DNA of 64,000 nucleotides from Bacteroidota bacterium (GTDB lineage Bacteria; Bacteroidota; Bacteroidia; AKYH767-A; 2013-40CM-41-45). The number at the start of each line of letters is the position of its first letter. Within the stretch, counting starts at the first letter, position 1. Of the stretch, positions 38,609 to 50,200 are shown piece by piece. Both the position numbers and the translations under genes were made by a program. The notes below the pieces were generated by a model. The model was not told the DNA's origin. It worked only from the letters and a program-made list of their open reading frames with translations, and ran no database searches. Where the stretch lies: contig JADJFC010000003.1 in NCBI GenBank assembly GCA_016708785.1, positions 1-64,000 on the forward strand, read 5' to 3'.

Positions 38609-41600
38609 ATGTCAAATCTACTTTCTGTTAATTTCAGGAATGCATTGTTATGCATTAAGCATCAATTTTGCTTGTTGATTATTTTAACATCAACACTACT
38701 TTTTACATTCAATGCGAAAGCAACGGTTACAATTACCAAAGCATCCGGCGGAACATTAATTTCTGCTGATAAGGCAGAGAATGCAACTGTGCCTTCTTTT
38801 ACTGCTCTTGGAAATATTGTCATTACAGAAGGAGCTTTGGCTGATTTCTCAGTTGGAACTAATGTAACATTTACTTTAATTGCTCCAAGTAGATGGAAAT
38901 TCAATTCGGCCGGTTTTGTTTCTGTTTCAGCAGCACCTGGCGGCGATGTTTCTTCTGTTTCTGTTGTATCAGCAACAGCAACATTGATCACTTTACAAAT
39001 GACAATCAGCGGAATTGTAAATTCTGATGTTCTAACAATTTCCGGACTTCAGGTTCGAGCTAATGAAGGTGGAAATATTCCATGTACGGCAAATATCATC
39101 AGAGGTGGTACTGCTTCTATGTATGGCTGCGCACCCGGTTCTATCATGGCTAATTTGTCATCAGCAACAGGTGTCATAGATAAACTTGTTATTACTTTAC
39201 CCGGACAATCATTTTCTGACGCAAGCCTTGCTTCAACAAGTGGAAATTCCGGAACACCAATTAATCAAACCGCAGGAGTTGGGTTTGTTATTACTAAGAT
39301 AAGAGCGTGTGATCAGTTTCATAATGTAGTAACAAGTTATTTTGGAGTGAAAAATTTAACATTCACAGGACCATCTAATGGTGGAACGCCGCCATCTTAT
39401 ACAACCAGTGTTAGTTTTGCAAGTGGGGTTTCATCAACTATACTTAATACTATATTACGGAAAGCAGAAACAACAACTATTTCTGTGTCTGATGGAGTAT
39501 ATTCCGGTCCGACATCATCATCATTAACAGTTGATGGCGGAAACTTTTCTAAGTTTCTTGTTGAAGCGGCCGGTGGTGGAAATATCACAACACATACAAC
39601 AGGGGTTCCATTCAATATCCGAATTCTGGCAGTGGATGCCAATGACAATCCATGTGCATTTAATGGAACTGTCGATGTGACTTCATCAGGAATACTTGCA
39701 ACAGGAAGCGGAACTACTTCTGCATTTACTTCAGGCATTCTCGCTTCTCATTCTGTTTCTTTTTCAAATCAAGGTACATTTGCAATCACAGCTACAAGAA
39801 CAGGTGGAAGTGAAGCCGGAACCAGTAATTTGTTTCAAATGAATTATCCGGCAGCATCGTTGGCATCTATTTCACCTTCGTGTATCACACCCGGTGGTTC
39901 AACTTTTGTTCTCACAGCTACAGGGACTAACTTTACACCATCTTCTATCATACGTTTCAACGGGACTGACAGAAGTACTGTTTTCAATTCAACTACTCAA
40001 CTTCATGCAACAATACCTTCGTCAGATATTTCAATACCCGGTGTGTACTCGATTTCAGTCTATATTCCCGGAACAGGAACATCTAATCCGGTTATATTAA
40101 ATCTGAATAGTTCGTCAACTGATAATGTTTCAATTTGTCAGGGTTCGTCGCATATATTACCTGATGGATCTGTTCAAAGTACAGCAGGTAGTTATATCTC
40201 TGTAATTCCAACTGTAGAGGGTTGTGATAGTATTATCACAACGAATATTACTGTAAATTCTAATTTTACAAGAAGTGAGGCAGTCTTTATATGTTTTGGA
40301 AGTTCACATACACTTCCCGATGGAAGTTCACAAAGTACCCCCGGAATATATACGTCTAATGTGGTTAATGTGACCGGATGCGATAGCGTTATCACAACAA
40401 CTTTATTGTATTTCCCTGTTACTTCATTAAGTGCAACGCCATCTCAGATCGATTGTTATGGAAATACCGGAAGTGTTGCTTTAACTCCAAGTGGGATAAG
40501 TCCTTTCACTTTTGGTCCGGAGCCAACAACAAATCTATCTCAAGGTATTTATAATTTTACAGTTACGGACGGCAATGGTTGTGTTGCAAATGCATCAGCA
40601 ACGATTGATCCGCCGCCGGCTCAATTAATATTAACAGCAACGCCAACTCAAATTGATTGCTTTGGTGGAACTGGTAGTGTTACACTTACTCCTTCCGGTG
40701 GGATACCAACCTATACATTCGCAGGCGATCCAATTATAAATCTATTAGCAGGGACTTATAACTATCAGGTTACAGATGATAATGGTTGTACTGCAAACGC
40801 CGCTGCAATAATAGCTGCAGCGCCAAATGTTCTGAATGCTGTAACTTCTGCAATTAATACTCCATGCGGATCTTCAACAGGTGTTGCAACGGTAAATGTA
40901 TCGGGCGGCTCAGCACCATATTCTTATTCCTGGAACACAAATCCTGTCAGAACAACAAATTCTATTTCGGGATTGGCAACAGGAATCTATACAGTAACCG
41001 TAACTGACAGCCGAGGATGTACAACATCACGAAGTGTTACGATTAGCAATACGAATCCTATGCAGATAAGTATAACCGGAAAGACAGGCATTTGTCCCGG
41101 TGAAACGGTTACATTATGTGCAACTGCTGGCTATACTTCTTATGCGTGGAGCAATGGTGCTACGACACAATGTATTTCTGTTGCTTCAGCAGATTCACTT
41201 TTCGTTATAGCAACAGATGCTTTAGGATGTACAGGAATTAAAAGTATAGTAACAAGAAACAGTTCGAATCCAACTTGTACAATTACGGGAGGGACATTGT
41301 GCCCCGGATCAGTTTTAGTCTTGAGAGCACCTACCGGTTATTCTTCATATTTATGGAATAATGGTATAAGGACATCAACAAATAGTGTGAGAAGTGCAGG
41401 AACATATTCCGTGACTGTCAAAAATACTGATGCTTGTGCAAGTACTTGTTCATATACAGTCAATAGTCCGCTGCGAGCAACTACAATTAAATCGGATGCA
41501 AAATGTTCAAATGAATTTAAAGGTTCTGCAACTGTTAATGTCAGTGCAGGAATAGCTCCTTATACATATTTATGGAGTAATGGAGCAAGTACTGCTACAG

Positions 41601-42625
41601 CGACAGGTTTAGCGGCCGGAAGTTATTCGTCACGAGTTACTGATGCTGGCGGTTGTGTTATTGTATCACCGGTTACCATCAATTCGAATAAAACTACGTA
41701 CGATTATTCTTCTGCTATGATTAATTTTAACGCGAATGCAATTGCACCGAATACAAATATTTGGTTTAGTGCAGTCGCGAATGTTGTTTACAATGGAAAT
41801 TATCCTGTTACAATTCGATTTTTGAATCAAAACATTAACACTTCGGGATTGAATCTTGTACCTGCTGATGCGAAGTTGATCATTACTAATTCCGTTTCTC
41901 AAGCATCTACGGCCTTCATTGGTGGCGAATGGGTTACTACTGCCCCTCCAAATTTGTCGGGAAATTATTTTGTCAGTGGATGCGCATATCAGACACCTTC
42001 AGGTATTTCACCGAATCTGAGTTCTGTTAAATGGAGAGGAATCTGGACAGCCTCTTCGAGTTGTGTTACAAGTATTAGATGGAAATGGTCTGCTGCTACG
42101 TATACTGTTTTTTCTCCGATAAATTCTGCTTTGAATATTCAGCCGGTTGATGATGCTTCCGCATCACCATATGGTAACAGCGATTTGGCAGGAACACCTG
42201 AAAATTATAAATCATTTTGTATTCCCGGAGCACTTAGTCAGGGTATTCCTGATTATGTAGGAACTTATACTTCTACAGTTTCTAGAATTCCTTGTTCTAC
42301 ACTTGATGCATGTTCTCCTTTAAGATTATCGGGTTTGCTTTCTTCAGAACAGGATGATTCAAATATTTTATCGAGCGTATATCCAAATCCATTTACTGAA
42401 AAAACAAATATTGTATTCGAGCGAGTTGATCTTGCCGGCCGTATGATAATTGAAATTTATGCAATGGATGGTCAGAGACTTAAAACAATTTTTGATGAGA
42501 ATATCGATCCCGGAGTTGCTTACACAGCAGAGTTCGATGCAAGCGACCTTTCCAGTGGTATTTATTTCTACAAAATGACATGCGGGAATGAAGAAACTCG
42601 AGGGAAGTTGTATTTGCAGAAATAA
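38609..42625 (+). CDS. large T9SS type A surface protein with IPT/TIG and SprB-like repeats
   Basis: The Met at 38609 gives a long signal peptide (residues 1-39; core FCLLIILTSTLLFTFNAKA). Following regions: immunoglobulin-like filamin/bacterial-Ig segments, an IPT/TIG domain (SPSCITPGGSTFVLTATGTN, about residues 430-510), two copies of a CQGSSHILPDGS-type module (about 515-610), and SprB-like short repeats (IDCFGGTGSVTLTPSGG; TYNYQVTDDNGCTA). A type A sorting domain ends it (SVYPNPFTEKTNIVFE ... YAMDGQRLK ... GIYFYKM). About 1,339 residues and intact, unusual among the giant genes here. Probably an adhesin or matrix protein on the cell surface. Confidence 0.85.
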   Translation: MSNLLSVNFRNALLCIKHQFCLLIILTSTLLFTFNAKATVTITKASGGTLISADKAENATVPSFTALGNIVITEGALADFSVGTNVTFTLIAPSRWKFNSAGFVSVSAAPGGDVSSVSVVSATATLITLQMTISGIVNSDVLTISGLQVRANEGGNIPCTANIIRGGTASMYGCAPGSIMANLSSATGVIDKLVITLPGQSFSDASLASTSGNSGTPINQTAGVGFVITKIRACDQFHNVVTSYFGVKNLTFTGPSNGGTPPSYTTSVSFASGVSSTILNTILRKAETTTISVSDGVYSGPTSSSLTVDGGNFSKFLVEAAGGGNITTHTTGVPFNIRILAVDANDNPCAFNGTVDVTSSGILATGSGTTSAFTSGILASHSVSFSNQGTFAITATRTGGSEAGTSNLFQMNYPAASLASISPSCITPGGSTFVLTATGTNFTPSSIIRFNGTDRSTVFNSTTQLHATIPSSDISIPGVYSISVYIPGTGTSNPVILNLNSSSTDNVSICQGSSHILPDGSVQSTAGSYISVIPTVEGCDSIITTNITVNSNFTRSEAVFICFGSSHTLPDGSSQSTPGIYTSNVVNVTGCDSVITTTLLYFPVTSLSATPSQIDCYGNTGSVALTPSGISPFTFGPEPTTNLSQGIYNFTVTDGNGCVANASATIDPPPAQLILTATPTQIDCFGGTGSVTLTPSGGIPTYTFAGDPIINLLAGTYNYQVTDDNGCTANAAAIIAAAPNVLNAVTSAINTPCGSSTGVATVNVSGGSAPYSYSWNTNPVRTTNSISGLATGIYTVTVTDSRGCTTSRSVTISNTNPMQISITGKTGICPGETVTLCATAGYTSYAWSNGATTQCISVASADSLFVIATDALGCTGIKSIVTRNSSNPTCTITGGTLCPGSVLVLRAPTGYSSYLWNNGIRTSTNSVRSAGTYSVTVKNTDACASTCSYTVNSPLRATTIKSDAKCSNEFKGSATVNVSAGIAPYTYLWSNGASTATATGLAAGSYSSRVTDAGGCVIVSPVTINSNKTTYDYSSAMINFNANAIAPNTNIWFSAVANVVYNGNYPVTIRFLNQNINTSGLNLVPADAKLIITNSVSQASTAFIGGEWVTTAPPNLSGNYFVSGCAYQTPSGISPNLSSVKWRGIWTASSSCVTSIRWKWSAATYTVFSPINSALNIQPVDDASASPYGNSDLAGTPENYKSFCIPGALSQGIPDYVGTYTSTVSRIPCSTLDACSPLRLSGLLSSEQDDSNILSSVYPNPFTEKTNIVFERVDLAGRMIIEIYAMDGQRLKTIFDENIDPGVAYTAEFDASDLSSGIYFYKMTCGNEETRGKLYLQK

Positions 42626-42633
42626 AGTTTTTA

Positions 42634-45600
42634 TTATGGCTTCTTCACCACCAAATTCAAATTGATATTGTTTTCCATCAAGCTGTAATCCATAGATTCG
42701 ATCTGGAAATCTCCGGTCAAATCGTGATAGTCATAACTTGATAAAAATTGCCCAAGCGTATTTTGAAGCTCATTATAATCTGATGTGTTGATTTGCCCAT
42801 CTGCAGTTCCACCGGTGGTACCATTGCTGATATCTCCACTGTAAATTGCATATACTCCCGGCCCGACTAATACCTGATTGGATTCGTATGCTTTGTTAGC
42901 ACTTGTAGAAAAATCATAAGTCCCTCCGGATGTAATGTTCACCGGATTTGCACTCCATGTTTCAAGCGTGTTCCTGTGTTTAACTACCAGATAAAATGAT
43001 TGTCCGATAGCGGTTGTCGGTAAAAGGAATTGACCTGTTCCATTTGTGTTTATAGTGCCTTGGTTGTAATCAACCAGAGAATATGGCGCAACAGCATTGT
43101 GTAATTCGATCTTCACAGAATCGCACAATGTTGGATATAGCCCCGGGTTCACAGCTGCTCTCATTGTTCCGCTTCCAATATAATAACCTTGAATGAACAC
43201 TTTTACATTATAGGTAAACGTGCAATTGGTGATACTGATATTTGATCCATTGTTATTTCCTGTCGTAACAGGTGAAGATGTTACTATTCTCATTCTGTAA
43301 CCGGTGCCGGTAACTGCACTCGATGGAATCAGACCAACAATAGTTCCACTTCCGCTTCCTGTTAATGTTCCTATTACTACCGGACTAGCAAAACTTCCTG
43401 CTGCATCGCTTAACTGTGCAGTAAAAATATTTCCGGCAGTATAAGCGCAAGCAACGGTAAATGGAATATTCACAGTTATGTTTTTGCAAAGAGAAGAAGG
43501 GATTGCACTATTTGTTATATACGTCAGAAATGGATTGACAATAACATTTACTGTATCTTTTCCGAAAATACCTGAGAGCGGATGGGTAGCAGTTAAAATA
43601 TATTGCTGGGTGGAAGTCGGTGATGCTATAGGATTACTAATTGTAGCGGAACTTAGACCGGTGGCCGGCGTCCAGCTATAGTTGACCCCTGATGTCCCAG
43701 CTACCCCAATGGTTGTTGAGTTTCCATTGCATATCGATTTGTTGATTCCTGCATTCGCTGTAACTTTTGCATTGACGGAAATGTTATCGAGATATAAGTT
43801 ATTTCCAAAGCGGGCTACGTTTCTGAATGCAAGAATAATACTTTGTCCGATGTATGAATTCAAATTGACAGTGTCTGTTCTCCATTGTGTTGAAGTAGGA
43901 GTGAAGGCAGATGTGGAATTTCCTGCTACAGTTGAAAGCATTGCTCCACCTTTACTGTATACTTGTGTAAAAGTTGCTCCGCAATCAGTTGATACAAGCA
44001 CCTGGAGAGTGTCCTGTTCACTTTGATTTGTATAACTCCAGTATGCAACATCAAAAGTCAATGTGATTGAATTATATGATTCGCCATTGAAGCGGGGCAT
44101 TCTGATTTCATCTTTCCTCCCCGTTGCATTTTGTGACCAGTTATTGAAATATACACACTGAATTCCATTGCCAAACCCACTTGCAGATGAATTCAATTGC
44201 CACTTGACTCCATCATTTGCATCATCAAATTCAGACCAACTCGTTGGTGGGAAAGTTGCACCTTCAAATGTTTCAGATAGCGATAGGTTTATTCCTTTAG
44301 TATTGATGTAATTTGTTTTCGTAAGTGTATTGCTTGTTACTCCATCTGAAACAGTAAGCGTCACATTGTATGTTCCGGACGTGTTATAAGTTACTGTTGG
44401 ATTTGCAGATGTGGAAGTTGATGGGGTTCCACCGGGAAAACTCCAAGTCCATGATGTTGGATAGCCACTTGAAAGATCACTGTACTGAACTGTACCGCCA
44501 ATGCAAGGATAAGAGTTGTTAGCAATAAAGTTTGAAACAAGCCCACGTGGTCCTGCAATAGACGTTTCCCATATACCACGACCATATGTTGCTACACGTA
44601 AAACAGCACTTGGAGTGTTTACATTGTATAATGATAAGTCAACAACATTTGTACGAGAAGGAAGATTGGTGTTGAAAATTGTCCAACTCGGATTCGATGC
44701 AAGCTTGTAGTAAACGGTATTGTTACTTGCTATAAACACTAATTCGTTTGAGGAAAAGTATTCATCGGCCAGTATGCGTGAATGATTTACAGAAGGCAAA
44801 TTCAAAGTGATGTTTACCCAGGTAGCCCCATTGTCAGTAGAGCGATAAACTTTTGTATTACATGTTATGTAAAGTGTATTGGGAGAATTATTTATAGAAG
44901 TTATATATGCTGCATTGTTTGTTGCATTTGGAAGTGTATAAGATGAAAAAGTAGGAACAGCACTAAGAGCATCTGTCGAAACGTATATCATAGCATCGGA
45001 AGTGATGATGTACAAACGATTTGGATCAGAATAACTACTGTGCATAGCCATAATTTTTTTATTCAGACTTGCGATTTGAGTCCAAGTTGGTGTTGTTGCA
45101 CTTAAATTGGTCGTACGAACAACCAATGTATCGCCAACAAAAGCCAAATCAGGATTAGTGCGATTAAATGCAATGTCTTGTAAAACGGTGATGGCTGCAG
45201 GTAAACCATATGAAACACTGCTTCCATTCACCAATCTGCGTTTGTTACTATTGTGATAATAAACCATCGAACTGTTCGCTCGATAATCAAAACTACATTG
45301 ACTGCTCCAGTCACCACCACGATTAGTGTACCAACCGGCTGCATTGGCATAAAGTTCACCGTTGTCTTGTGTACCTATGCTTACAATATCTCTATTTGTC
45401 GGACTGCAATTGCCGTGATAAATTTCATAACCATAAATTCCATCACTCTTCGGAGTCCATAATGTTCCACCATCTGTACTTAACCATACGCCGCCATCAT
45501 TTAAATTATAAAGCTGAGAACTGTTGTATGGGTTTTGGATCATTTGATGCATGTCAGTGTGCAAAACATTGTACCAAACGGTTTGCTGCGTCCAGTTCAC

Positions 45601-46560
45601 ACCACCATCTGTCGATTTCCATACACAATGTGCAACATACCAAATAACATTTGGGTCCGTTCTGTCTACTCCAAGGCCATGATTATAATCGCCTTGACCT
45701 GAACTTGCAGAACTATTAGTATAGTATGAAATATAAGGTGCAGAAGTAGTCTTTTTTGCAGTGAAAGAAGTTCCACCATCAGTCGATTTATAAACCATTC
45801 CTCCATTTGCAACCATAGAAAGATAGACAACATTGCTATCGGCAGGCGTTAATCCAATACGTACTCCATTTCCATTGGTAACGCCTGAAGGTAAAACTAT
45901 ACCGTTGTTGATCTGTGTCCATGTATCACCGAAATCTGTTGAACGAAAAAATGCAGAATCAGTAGTCGCTGCAAACATTGTTCGAGTACCAGTGTTTTCT
46001 TTTAATTTGAGATCGTCGAATGGTCTTGATGCAGTTTTTAATGTCCATGTAGAACCTGCATTTATAGTTTTATAAATACCGGTATTGGTTACGGCAACTA
46101 TTGTGTTGTGATCAGTAGGATCCATGATCATCTCTACTACTAATTTGTTTTCAAGACCGGAAGGAGAAAAAGTATTTCCTCCATTCGTCGATTTCCACAC
46201 GCCACTTCCGCTATAATAATAATTGTGATCTCCGGTTCCCAGATAAAGGATCTGATCGTTTGTAAAATCAACACAGACTGAAGCAAGTCTGGCATAAGGC
46301 ATAAAATCTGTTCCCGGTGTTACACTCCAGTTGGTTCCGCCGTTAGTTGAAATAAATAATCCGCCCCGTGCACTTACCGCATACATTTTATTTGGATTGG
46401 TCGGATGGAATTTCATTTGACTGATTCGGCTGATACCATGAATCTGACCACTTGCATTCGTTGGAAATTGCGCAGGTAATAATGCGCTCCAGTTCGACTG
46501 TGCAAATGCTGTCGAAGTCATTATAAAATAAAGAATCAGAACTTGTATATTTACTCTCAT
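42634..46560 (-). CDS. 1,308-aa secreted protein: BNR/sortilin-type propeller, PKD domain and dockerin-like C-terminal module
   Basis: A signal peptide (residues 1-20) is followed by about 640 residues of BNR/Asp-box-type repeats (GVWKSTNGGNTF, GIYKTINAGSTWTLK, MVYKSTDGGTSF), as in sortilin or photosynthesis-stability-factor-like propellers. A PKD domain follows (WTWSFPGGTPSTSTSANPTV), then a jelly-roll-like segment and Ig-like domains. The C-terminal ~150 residues start VKVFIQGYYIGSG and include GQINTSDYNELQN and LTGDFQIESMDYSLMENN, a calcium-loop pair like dockerin, ending VKKP. No type A or B tail is present. Intact. It faces the preceding gene tail to tail. Confidence 0.82.
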   Translation of the reverse strand: MRVNIQVLILYFIMTSTAFAQSNWSALLPAQFPTNASGQIHGISRISQMKFHPTNPNKMYAVSARGGLFISTNGGTNWSVTPGTDFMPYARLASVCVDFTNDQILYLGTGDHNYYYSGSGVWKSTNGGNTFSPSGLENKLVVEMIMDPTDHNTIVAVTNTGIYKTINAGSTWTLKTASRPFDDLKLKENTGTRTMFAATTDSAFFRSTDFGDTWTQINNGIVLPSGVTNGNGVRIGLTPADSNVVYLSMVANGGMVYKSTDGGTSFTAKKTTSAPYISYYTNSSASSGQGDYNHGLGVDRTDPNVIWYVAHCVWKSTDGGVNWTQQTVWYNVLHTDMHQMIQNPYNSSQLYNLNDGGVWLSTDGGTLWTPKSDGIYGYEIYHGNCSPTNRDIVSIGTQDNGELYANAAGWYTNRGGDWSSQCSFDYRANSSMVYYHNSNKRRLVNGSSVSYGLPAAITVLQDIAFNRTNPDLAFVGDTLVVRTTNLSATTPTWTQIASLNKKIMAMHSSYSDPNRLYIITSDAMIYVSTDALSAVPTFSSYTLPNATNNAAYITSINNSPNTLYITCNTKVYRSTDNGATWVNITLNLPSVNHSRILADEYFSSNELVFIASNNTVYYKLASNPSWTIFNTNLPSRTNVVDLSLYNVNTPSAVLRVATYGRGIWETSIAGPRGLVSNFIANNSYPCIGGTVQYSDLSSGYPTSWTWSFPGGTPSTSTSANPTVTYNTSGTYNVTLTVSDGVTSNTLTKTNYINTKGINLSLSETFEGATFPPTSWSEFDDANDGVKWQLNSSASGFGNGIQCVYFNNWSQNATGRKDEIRMPRFNGESYNSITLTFDVAYWSYTNQSEQDTLQVLVSTDCGATFTQVYSKGGAMLSTVAGNSTSAFTPTSTQWRTDTVNLNSYIGQSIILAFRNVARFGNNLYLDNISVNAKVTANAGINKSICNGNSTTIGVAGTSGVNYSWTPATGLSSATISNPIASPTSTQQYILTATHPLSGIFGKDTVNVIVNPFLTYITNSAIPSSLCKNITVNIPFTVACAYTAGNIFTAQLSDAAGSFASPVVIGTLTGSGSGTIVGLIPSSAVTGTGYRMRIVTSSPVTTGNNNGSNISITNCTFTYNVKVFIQGYYIGSGTMRAAVNPGLYPTLCDSVKIELHNAVAPYSLVDYNQGTINTNGTGQFLLPTTAIGQSFYLVVKHRNTLETWSANPVNITSGGTYDFSTSANKAYESNQVLVGPGVYAIYSGDISNGTTGGTADGQINTSDYNELQNTLGQFLSSYDYHDLTGDFQIESMDYSLMENNINLNLVVKKP

Positions 46561-46584
46561 TGGATTTTCTTGATCGGGAAGGAA

Positions 46585-47058
46585 TTATTTTTTATCGAAG
46601 GAATTATTTTTTATTTCTTCTTGTTGCTTTTGCCAGATTGCAGCTCGCTCTGAACCCGTAAGTATATGACCGTCTGCCTGAACAAATGGTTTTGATTCTT
46701 TCATCCAGTTTCTGAAACGTTTTACCTGATAATTCATTTGTTCTCTTTCAACCATGCTCTTACGTTCTTGTTCTGTAAGAGTACTCTTGTTGTCACGTTT
46801 CATTTCCTTTTCATAATCTTCTTTGGCTTTAAGATCTCCACCCATTAATTCTTCTTCCACTTCCAGATCAGGCATAGGGTGAGTTTTGAAGTAGGAGTTA
46901 AATGCTTCCACTGCCTCAAAATAATTTACGTTTTCGTCGCTCATCATCTGTACCCATATAGGTTGATCACTCGCGGTTGTCGCACCGGAATTAGTTTGCG
47001 CATTAGCGCCCATACTCAAACAAATGAGTATGGTCAATAGAACTCTTAATTGTTTCAT
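46585..47058 (-). CDS. small secreted protein, 157 aa, upstream of the BNR/PKD protein
   Basis: The start at 47058 (MKQLRVLLTILICLSMGANAQ) gives a clean signal peptide; the frame is open further upstream but without function. The mature part is highly charged and helical (DLKAKEDYEKEMKRDNKSTL; MNYQVKRFRNWMKESKPF). It lies 24 bases upstream of the BNR/PKD gene on the same strand, so the two are co-transcribed. I have a general memory of such short charged secreted proteins preceding large surface proteins in Bacteroidota, but know no function. Confidence 0.7.
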   Translation of the reverse strand: MKQLRVLLTILICLSMGANAQTNSGATTASDQPIWVQMMSDENVNYFEAVEAFNSYFKTHPMPDLEVEEELMGGDLKAKEDYEKEMKRDNKSTLTEQERKSMVEREQMNYQVKRFRNWMKESKPFVQADGHILTGSERAAIWQKQQEEIKNNSFDKK

Positions 47059-47263
47059 TTTTCGCAGATTGTTAACCAACTGGTACAATAATAAAAATAT
47101 TCTCCAATTTGGCCTGAGGGAAATCATGCAAAGGGGCAATAAAAATTAAATGATTTCAGCCTAAAATCAGCTAAAACCCGCGCTACTTGCGTATTTCAGG
47201 GACTTTTTCTATTTTTAACAATCCCGCTGATCTTAGCGTGAACTGCTTTCTTATAACGATACT

Positions 47264-50200
47264 GTGTACACAAAATTCGCTTCCATCAAGCAGCCATTGC
47301 TTGGATTGTTTTTTCTATTACTAATTAATAGTGTTGTAGCCGTTCCAACTGCAGACTTTACTGTATCAAATTATTTTCCTTGCAATAACCAAAATGTAAC
47401 CTTCACAAATGCTTCCATTGGTACAATAACGAGTTATTCATGGGTGTTTGGTGCAAGTGCATCGCCCGCTACATCCTCTTCATCAGGTCCTGTGGTGGTT
47501 CAATTCGCATCAGCCGGATCTTATTCTGTTACACTTACTGTTTCAGGTCCTGACGGAACAAACTCCGTTTCTAAAACAATTGTCGTTTCATCCACTGCTC
47601 CTGTTCTTTCAGGTTCTATTTCCGGATCAACGAGTGTGTGCCTAAATGCAAGTAATCTTGCTTATTCTGTGTCGCCTGTTGCTAATGCATCAACTTACAA
47701 CTGGACTGTTCCTGCAGGATCAACCATTACTTCCGGACAAGGAACACCTTCTATTATTTCTACTTTTGGCAGTACGCCTGGCAATATTTGTGTGACTGCA
47801 ATTAACGGCTGTGGAACAAGCAACCAGATTTGTCAGGCTGTTGATATTGCAAAAGAGCAGGTAGTCTTTATGAATTATAATCTGCTCAATTATCCTGCAC
47901 AATCAACGATCACTGCTGACACATCTTTAAGGCATCCATACTTTCGAACAATTATTCAATATTCAAATCCGGACATTCTCGTTGCTCAGGAAGTAACCGG
48001 ACAAAATGGTGTCAATTTTTTCTTGACAAAGTATTGAATGAGAATGGAACTACTTATTCAGCAGGAACATTTATCAATGGCTTCGATACTGACAATGCAA
48101 TATTTTTAAAACATCAAAATTTACTTTTGTTTCCAATACTCCAATCATAACTGATCTAAGGGATATATCAGAATTTAAATTAGTGCATATTTTATCGGGA
48201 GACACAATCAGAATTTACTCTGTACACCTTAAAGCAAGTAACACCAGTCCTGATGAAGCTCAACGTGCTTTGGAAGTTGATACTCTTAGAAAGTATACGA
48301 ATGCTTTACCCATAGGAAGCAATTTTATTGTTTGCGGTGATTTTAATTTTTATCGTTCTTCAGAAAGCGCGTATCAGAAATTACTTGCTGTAACTCCCGG
48401 CGTTGACGGTCATTTTATTGATCCGATTACGATGACAGGTACTTGGAATAACATTGCATATTCAAGTTATCATACACAATCTCCACGTGTAAGAGCTTTT
48501 GGTGGCGGCTCTACAGGGGGATTAAATGACAGATTTGATCTTGTACTTTTTTCAAATGCGATGATGCAGAGTGGGGGAGTGACATATGTTAACGGCTCTA
48601 CTTTTCCAATGGGAAATGATGGAAACCATTATAATGATTCCATCAATCAACAACCGAATACAGCGGTTCCTGTAAATGTTGCAGATGCTTTGCACTATGC
48701 AGCAGATCACCTTCCACTTATTTGTCACCTGGAATTTCAAAATGCATCTTGTCCTATTGCCGATTTAGGTGTTAGCGGATTGATCACGCCATCAATCAAT
48801 ATCTGTTCTTCAAATTCTCAAGTGATACAAGTTGCAGTAAAAAATTATGGTACAAGCAGTATCAATTTTGCGTTTAACAATTTACAAGTTTCGGCCCAGA
48901 TTACAAATCCTTCTTCTGTTGTTCAGAATATGACTGGTATTCTCAATTCAGGTACTTTGAATCCCGGGGCAACAATGACGGTTACGCTAAGCGGTACTGT
49001 GGATATGTCTTTAGCAGGAAATTATATAATCAATGCCAATACAATTTTTACAGGAGATCCAATTGCTACCAACGATGCAATGCAGACGGCAACAATAGCA
49101 GTTTATCCGAATACGACCGCTTCTATTTCAGCGGGAGGCCCAACTTCGTTTTGTCCGGGCGGGTCAGTGATTCTTACTGCAAATCAACCTTCAGGAGTTA
49201 CATATCAATGGAAGAAAAATGGTGTTGATATAGTGAATGCAACAACTCAGAATTATTCCGCAAATCAAACCTGAAATTATCAAGTTCAATTACAATCGTC
49301 GAATACCATTTCGACAACATATCCTGTTTCTGCTTTCTCAAATAATAATTCTTATACCATTCCAAATAACAGTTGCACAGGTGCTTCAAGTTCTATTGCT
49401 GTTAGTGGCTATGTAGGAAATGTCGCTTCTTCTGGAATATCTGTGAAAATTAATATCAATCATACTGCAGTAGGTGACCTTGCAATCTTTTTGCAGTCTT
49501 CGTCAGGAGAAGTTCTTGGCTTGAGCAGCAGAACAGGAAATTCATCAAACACAGGAAATAATTTTGTGAATACGATTTTTTCTGACATCGGTGCCGGACA
49601 ATTGCCTACTACAGGCGCACCATATACAGGAACATACAAACCTTGGACTTCAACGTTTACTTCTTGTGTCACTTCAACTAAAACAACTTTTACTTCATTA
49701 GGCGGTGGCTCATTGAATCCAAATGGTAACTGGCGGCTTTGGGTTTATGATAGAGCGTCTGGGAATTCAGGAGGGACAATTGTAAACTGGACAATCACTT
49801 TCCCTTCGTATTCTGTGAACAGTGTTCTTGTATGCGACCCTGTACTTTCTTCTCCTGTGAATGTTACAGTTACTCCTAATCCGGTAATATCATTTACACC
49901 TGCGGCCGCGGTGGTCTGTTCAAATGTTGGAATTAATATTTCTGCTTCAGGAGCAACAACATATTCATGGTCTCCGGCAACAGGATTAAACACCACAATT
50001 GGATCAACGGTGTTTGCTAATCCGACTGTTTCTACAACTTATACGGTAACCGGAACAATTTCACAGGGCTGTTCTACAGTGGCAACTATTCCGGTCTCGC
50101 TTTTCAGTCAACCAAGTGTTTCTCTTTCTCCTTTGAGCGCAGTTTGCGTAACAACTTCGCCATTTAGTCTGACAGGAGGATCACCACTGGGTGGTGTATA

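Noticed and set aside
42634..46560. Plus-strand frames opposite the BNR/PKD gene (43478-43681, 43682-44026, 45253-45647 and others)
   Set aside because: They are antisense shadows of a long intact coding frame and show no family resemblance.
9426..49274. TGA recoded as tryptophan or selenocysteine
   Set aside because: TGA is used as a normal stop elsewhere (for example PorP/SprF at 16238-16240), one in-frame TGA stands at a likely Gly rather than Trp position, and frameshifts coexist with the stops.
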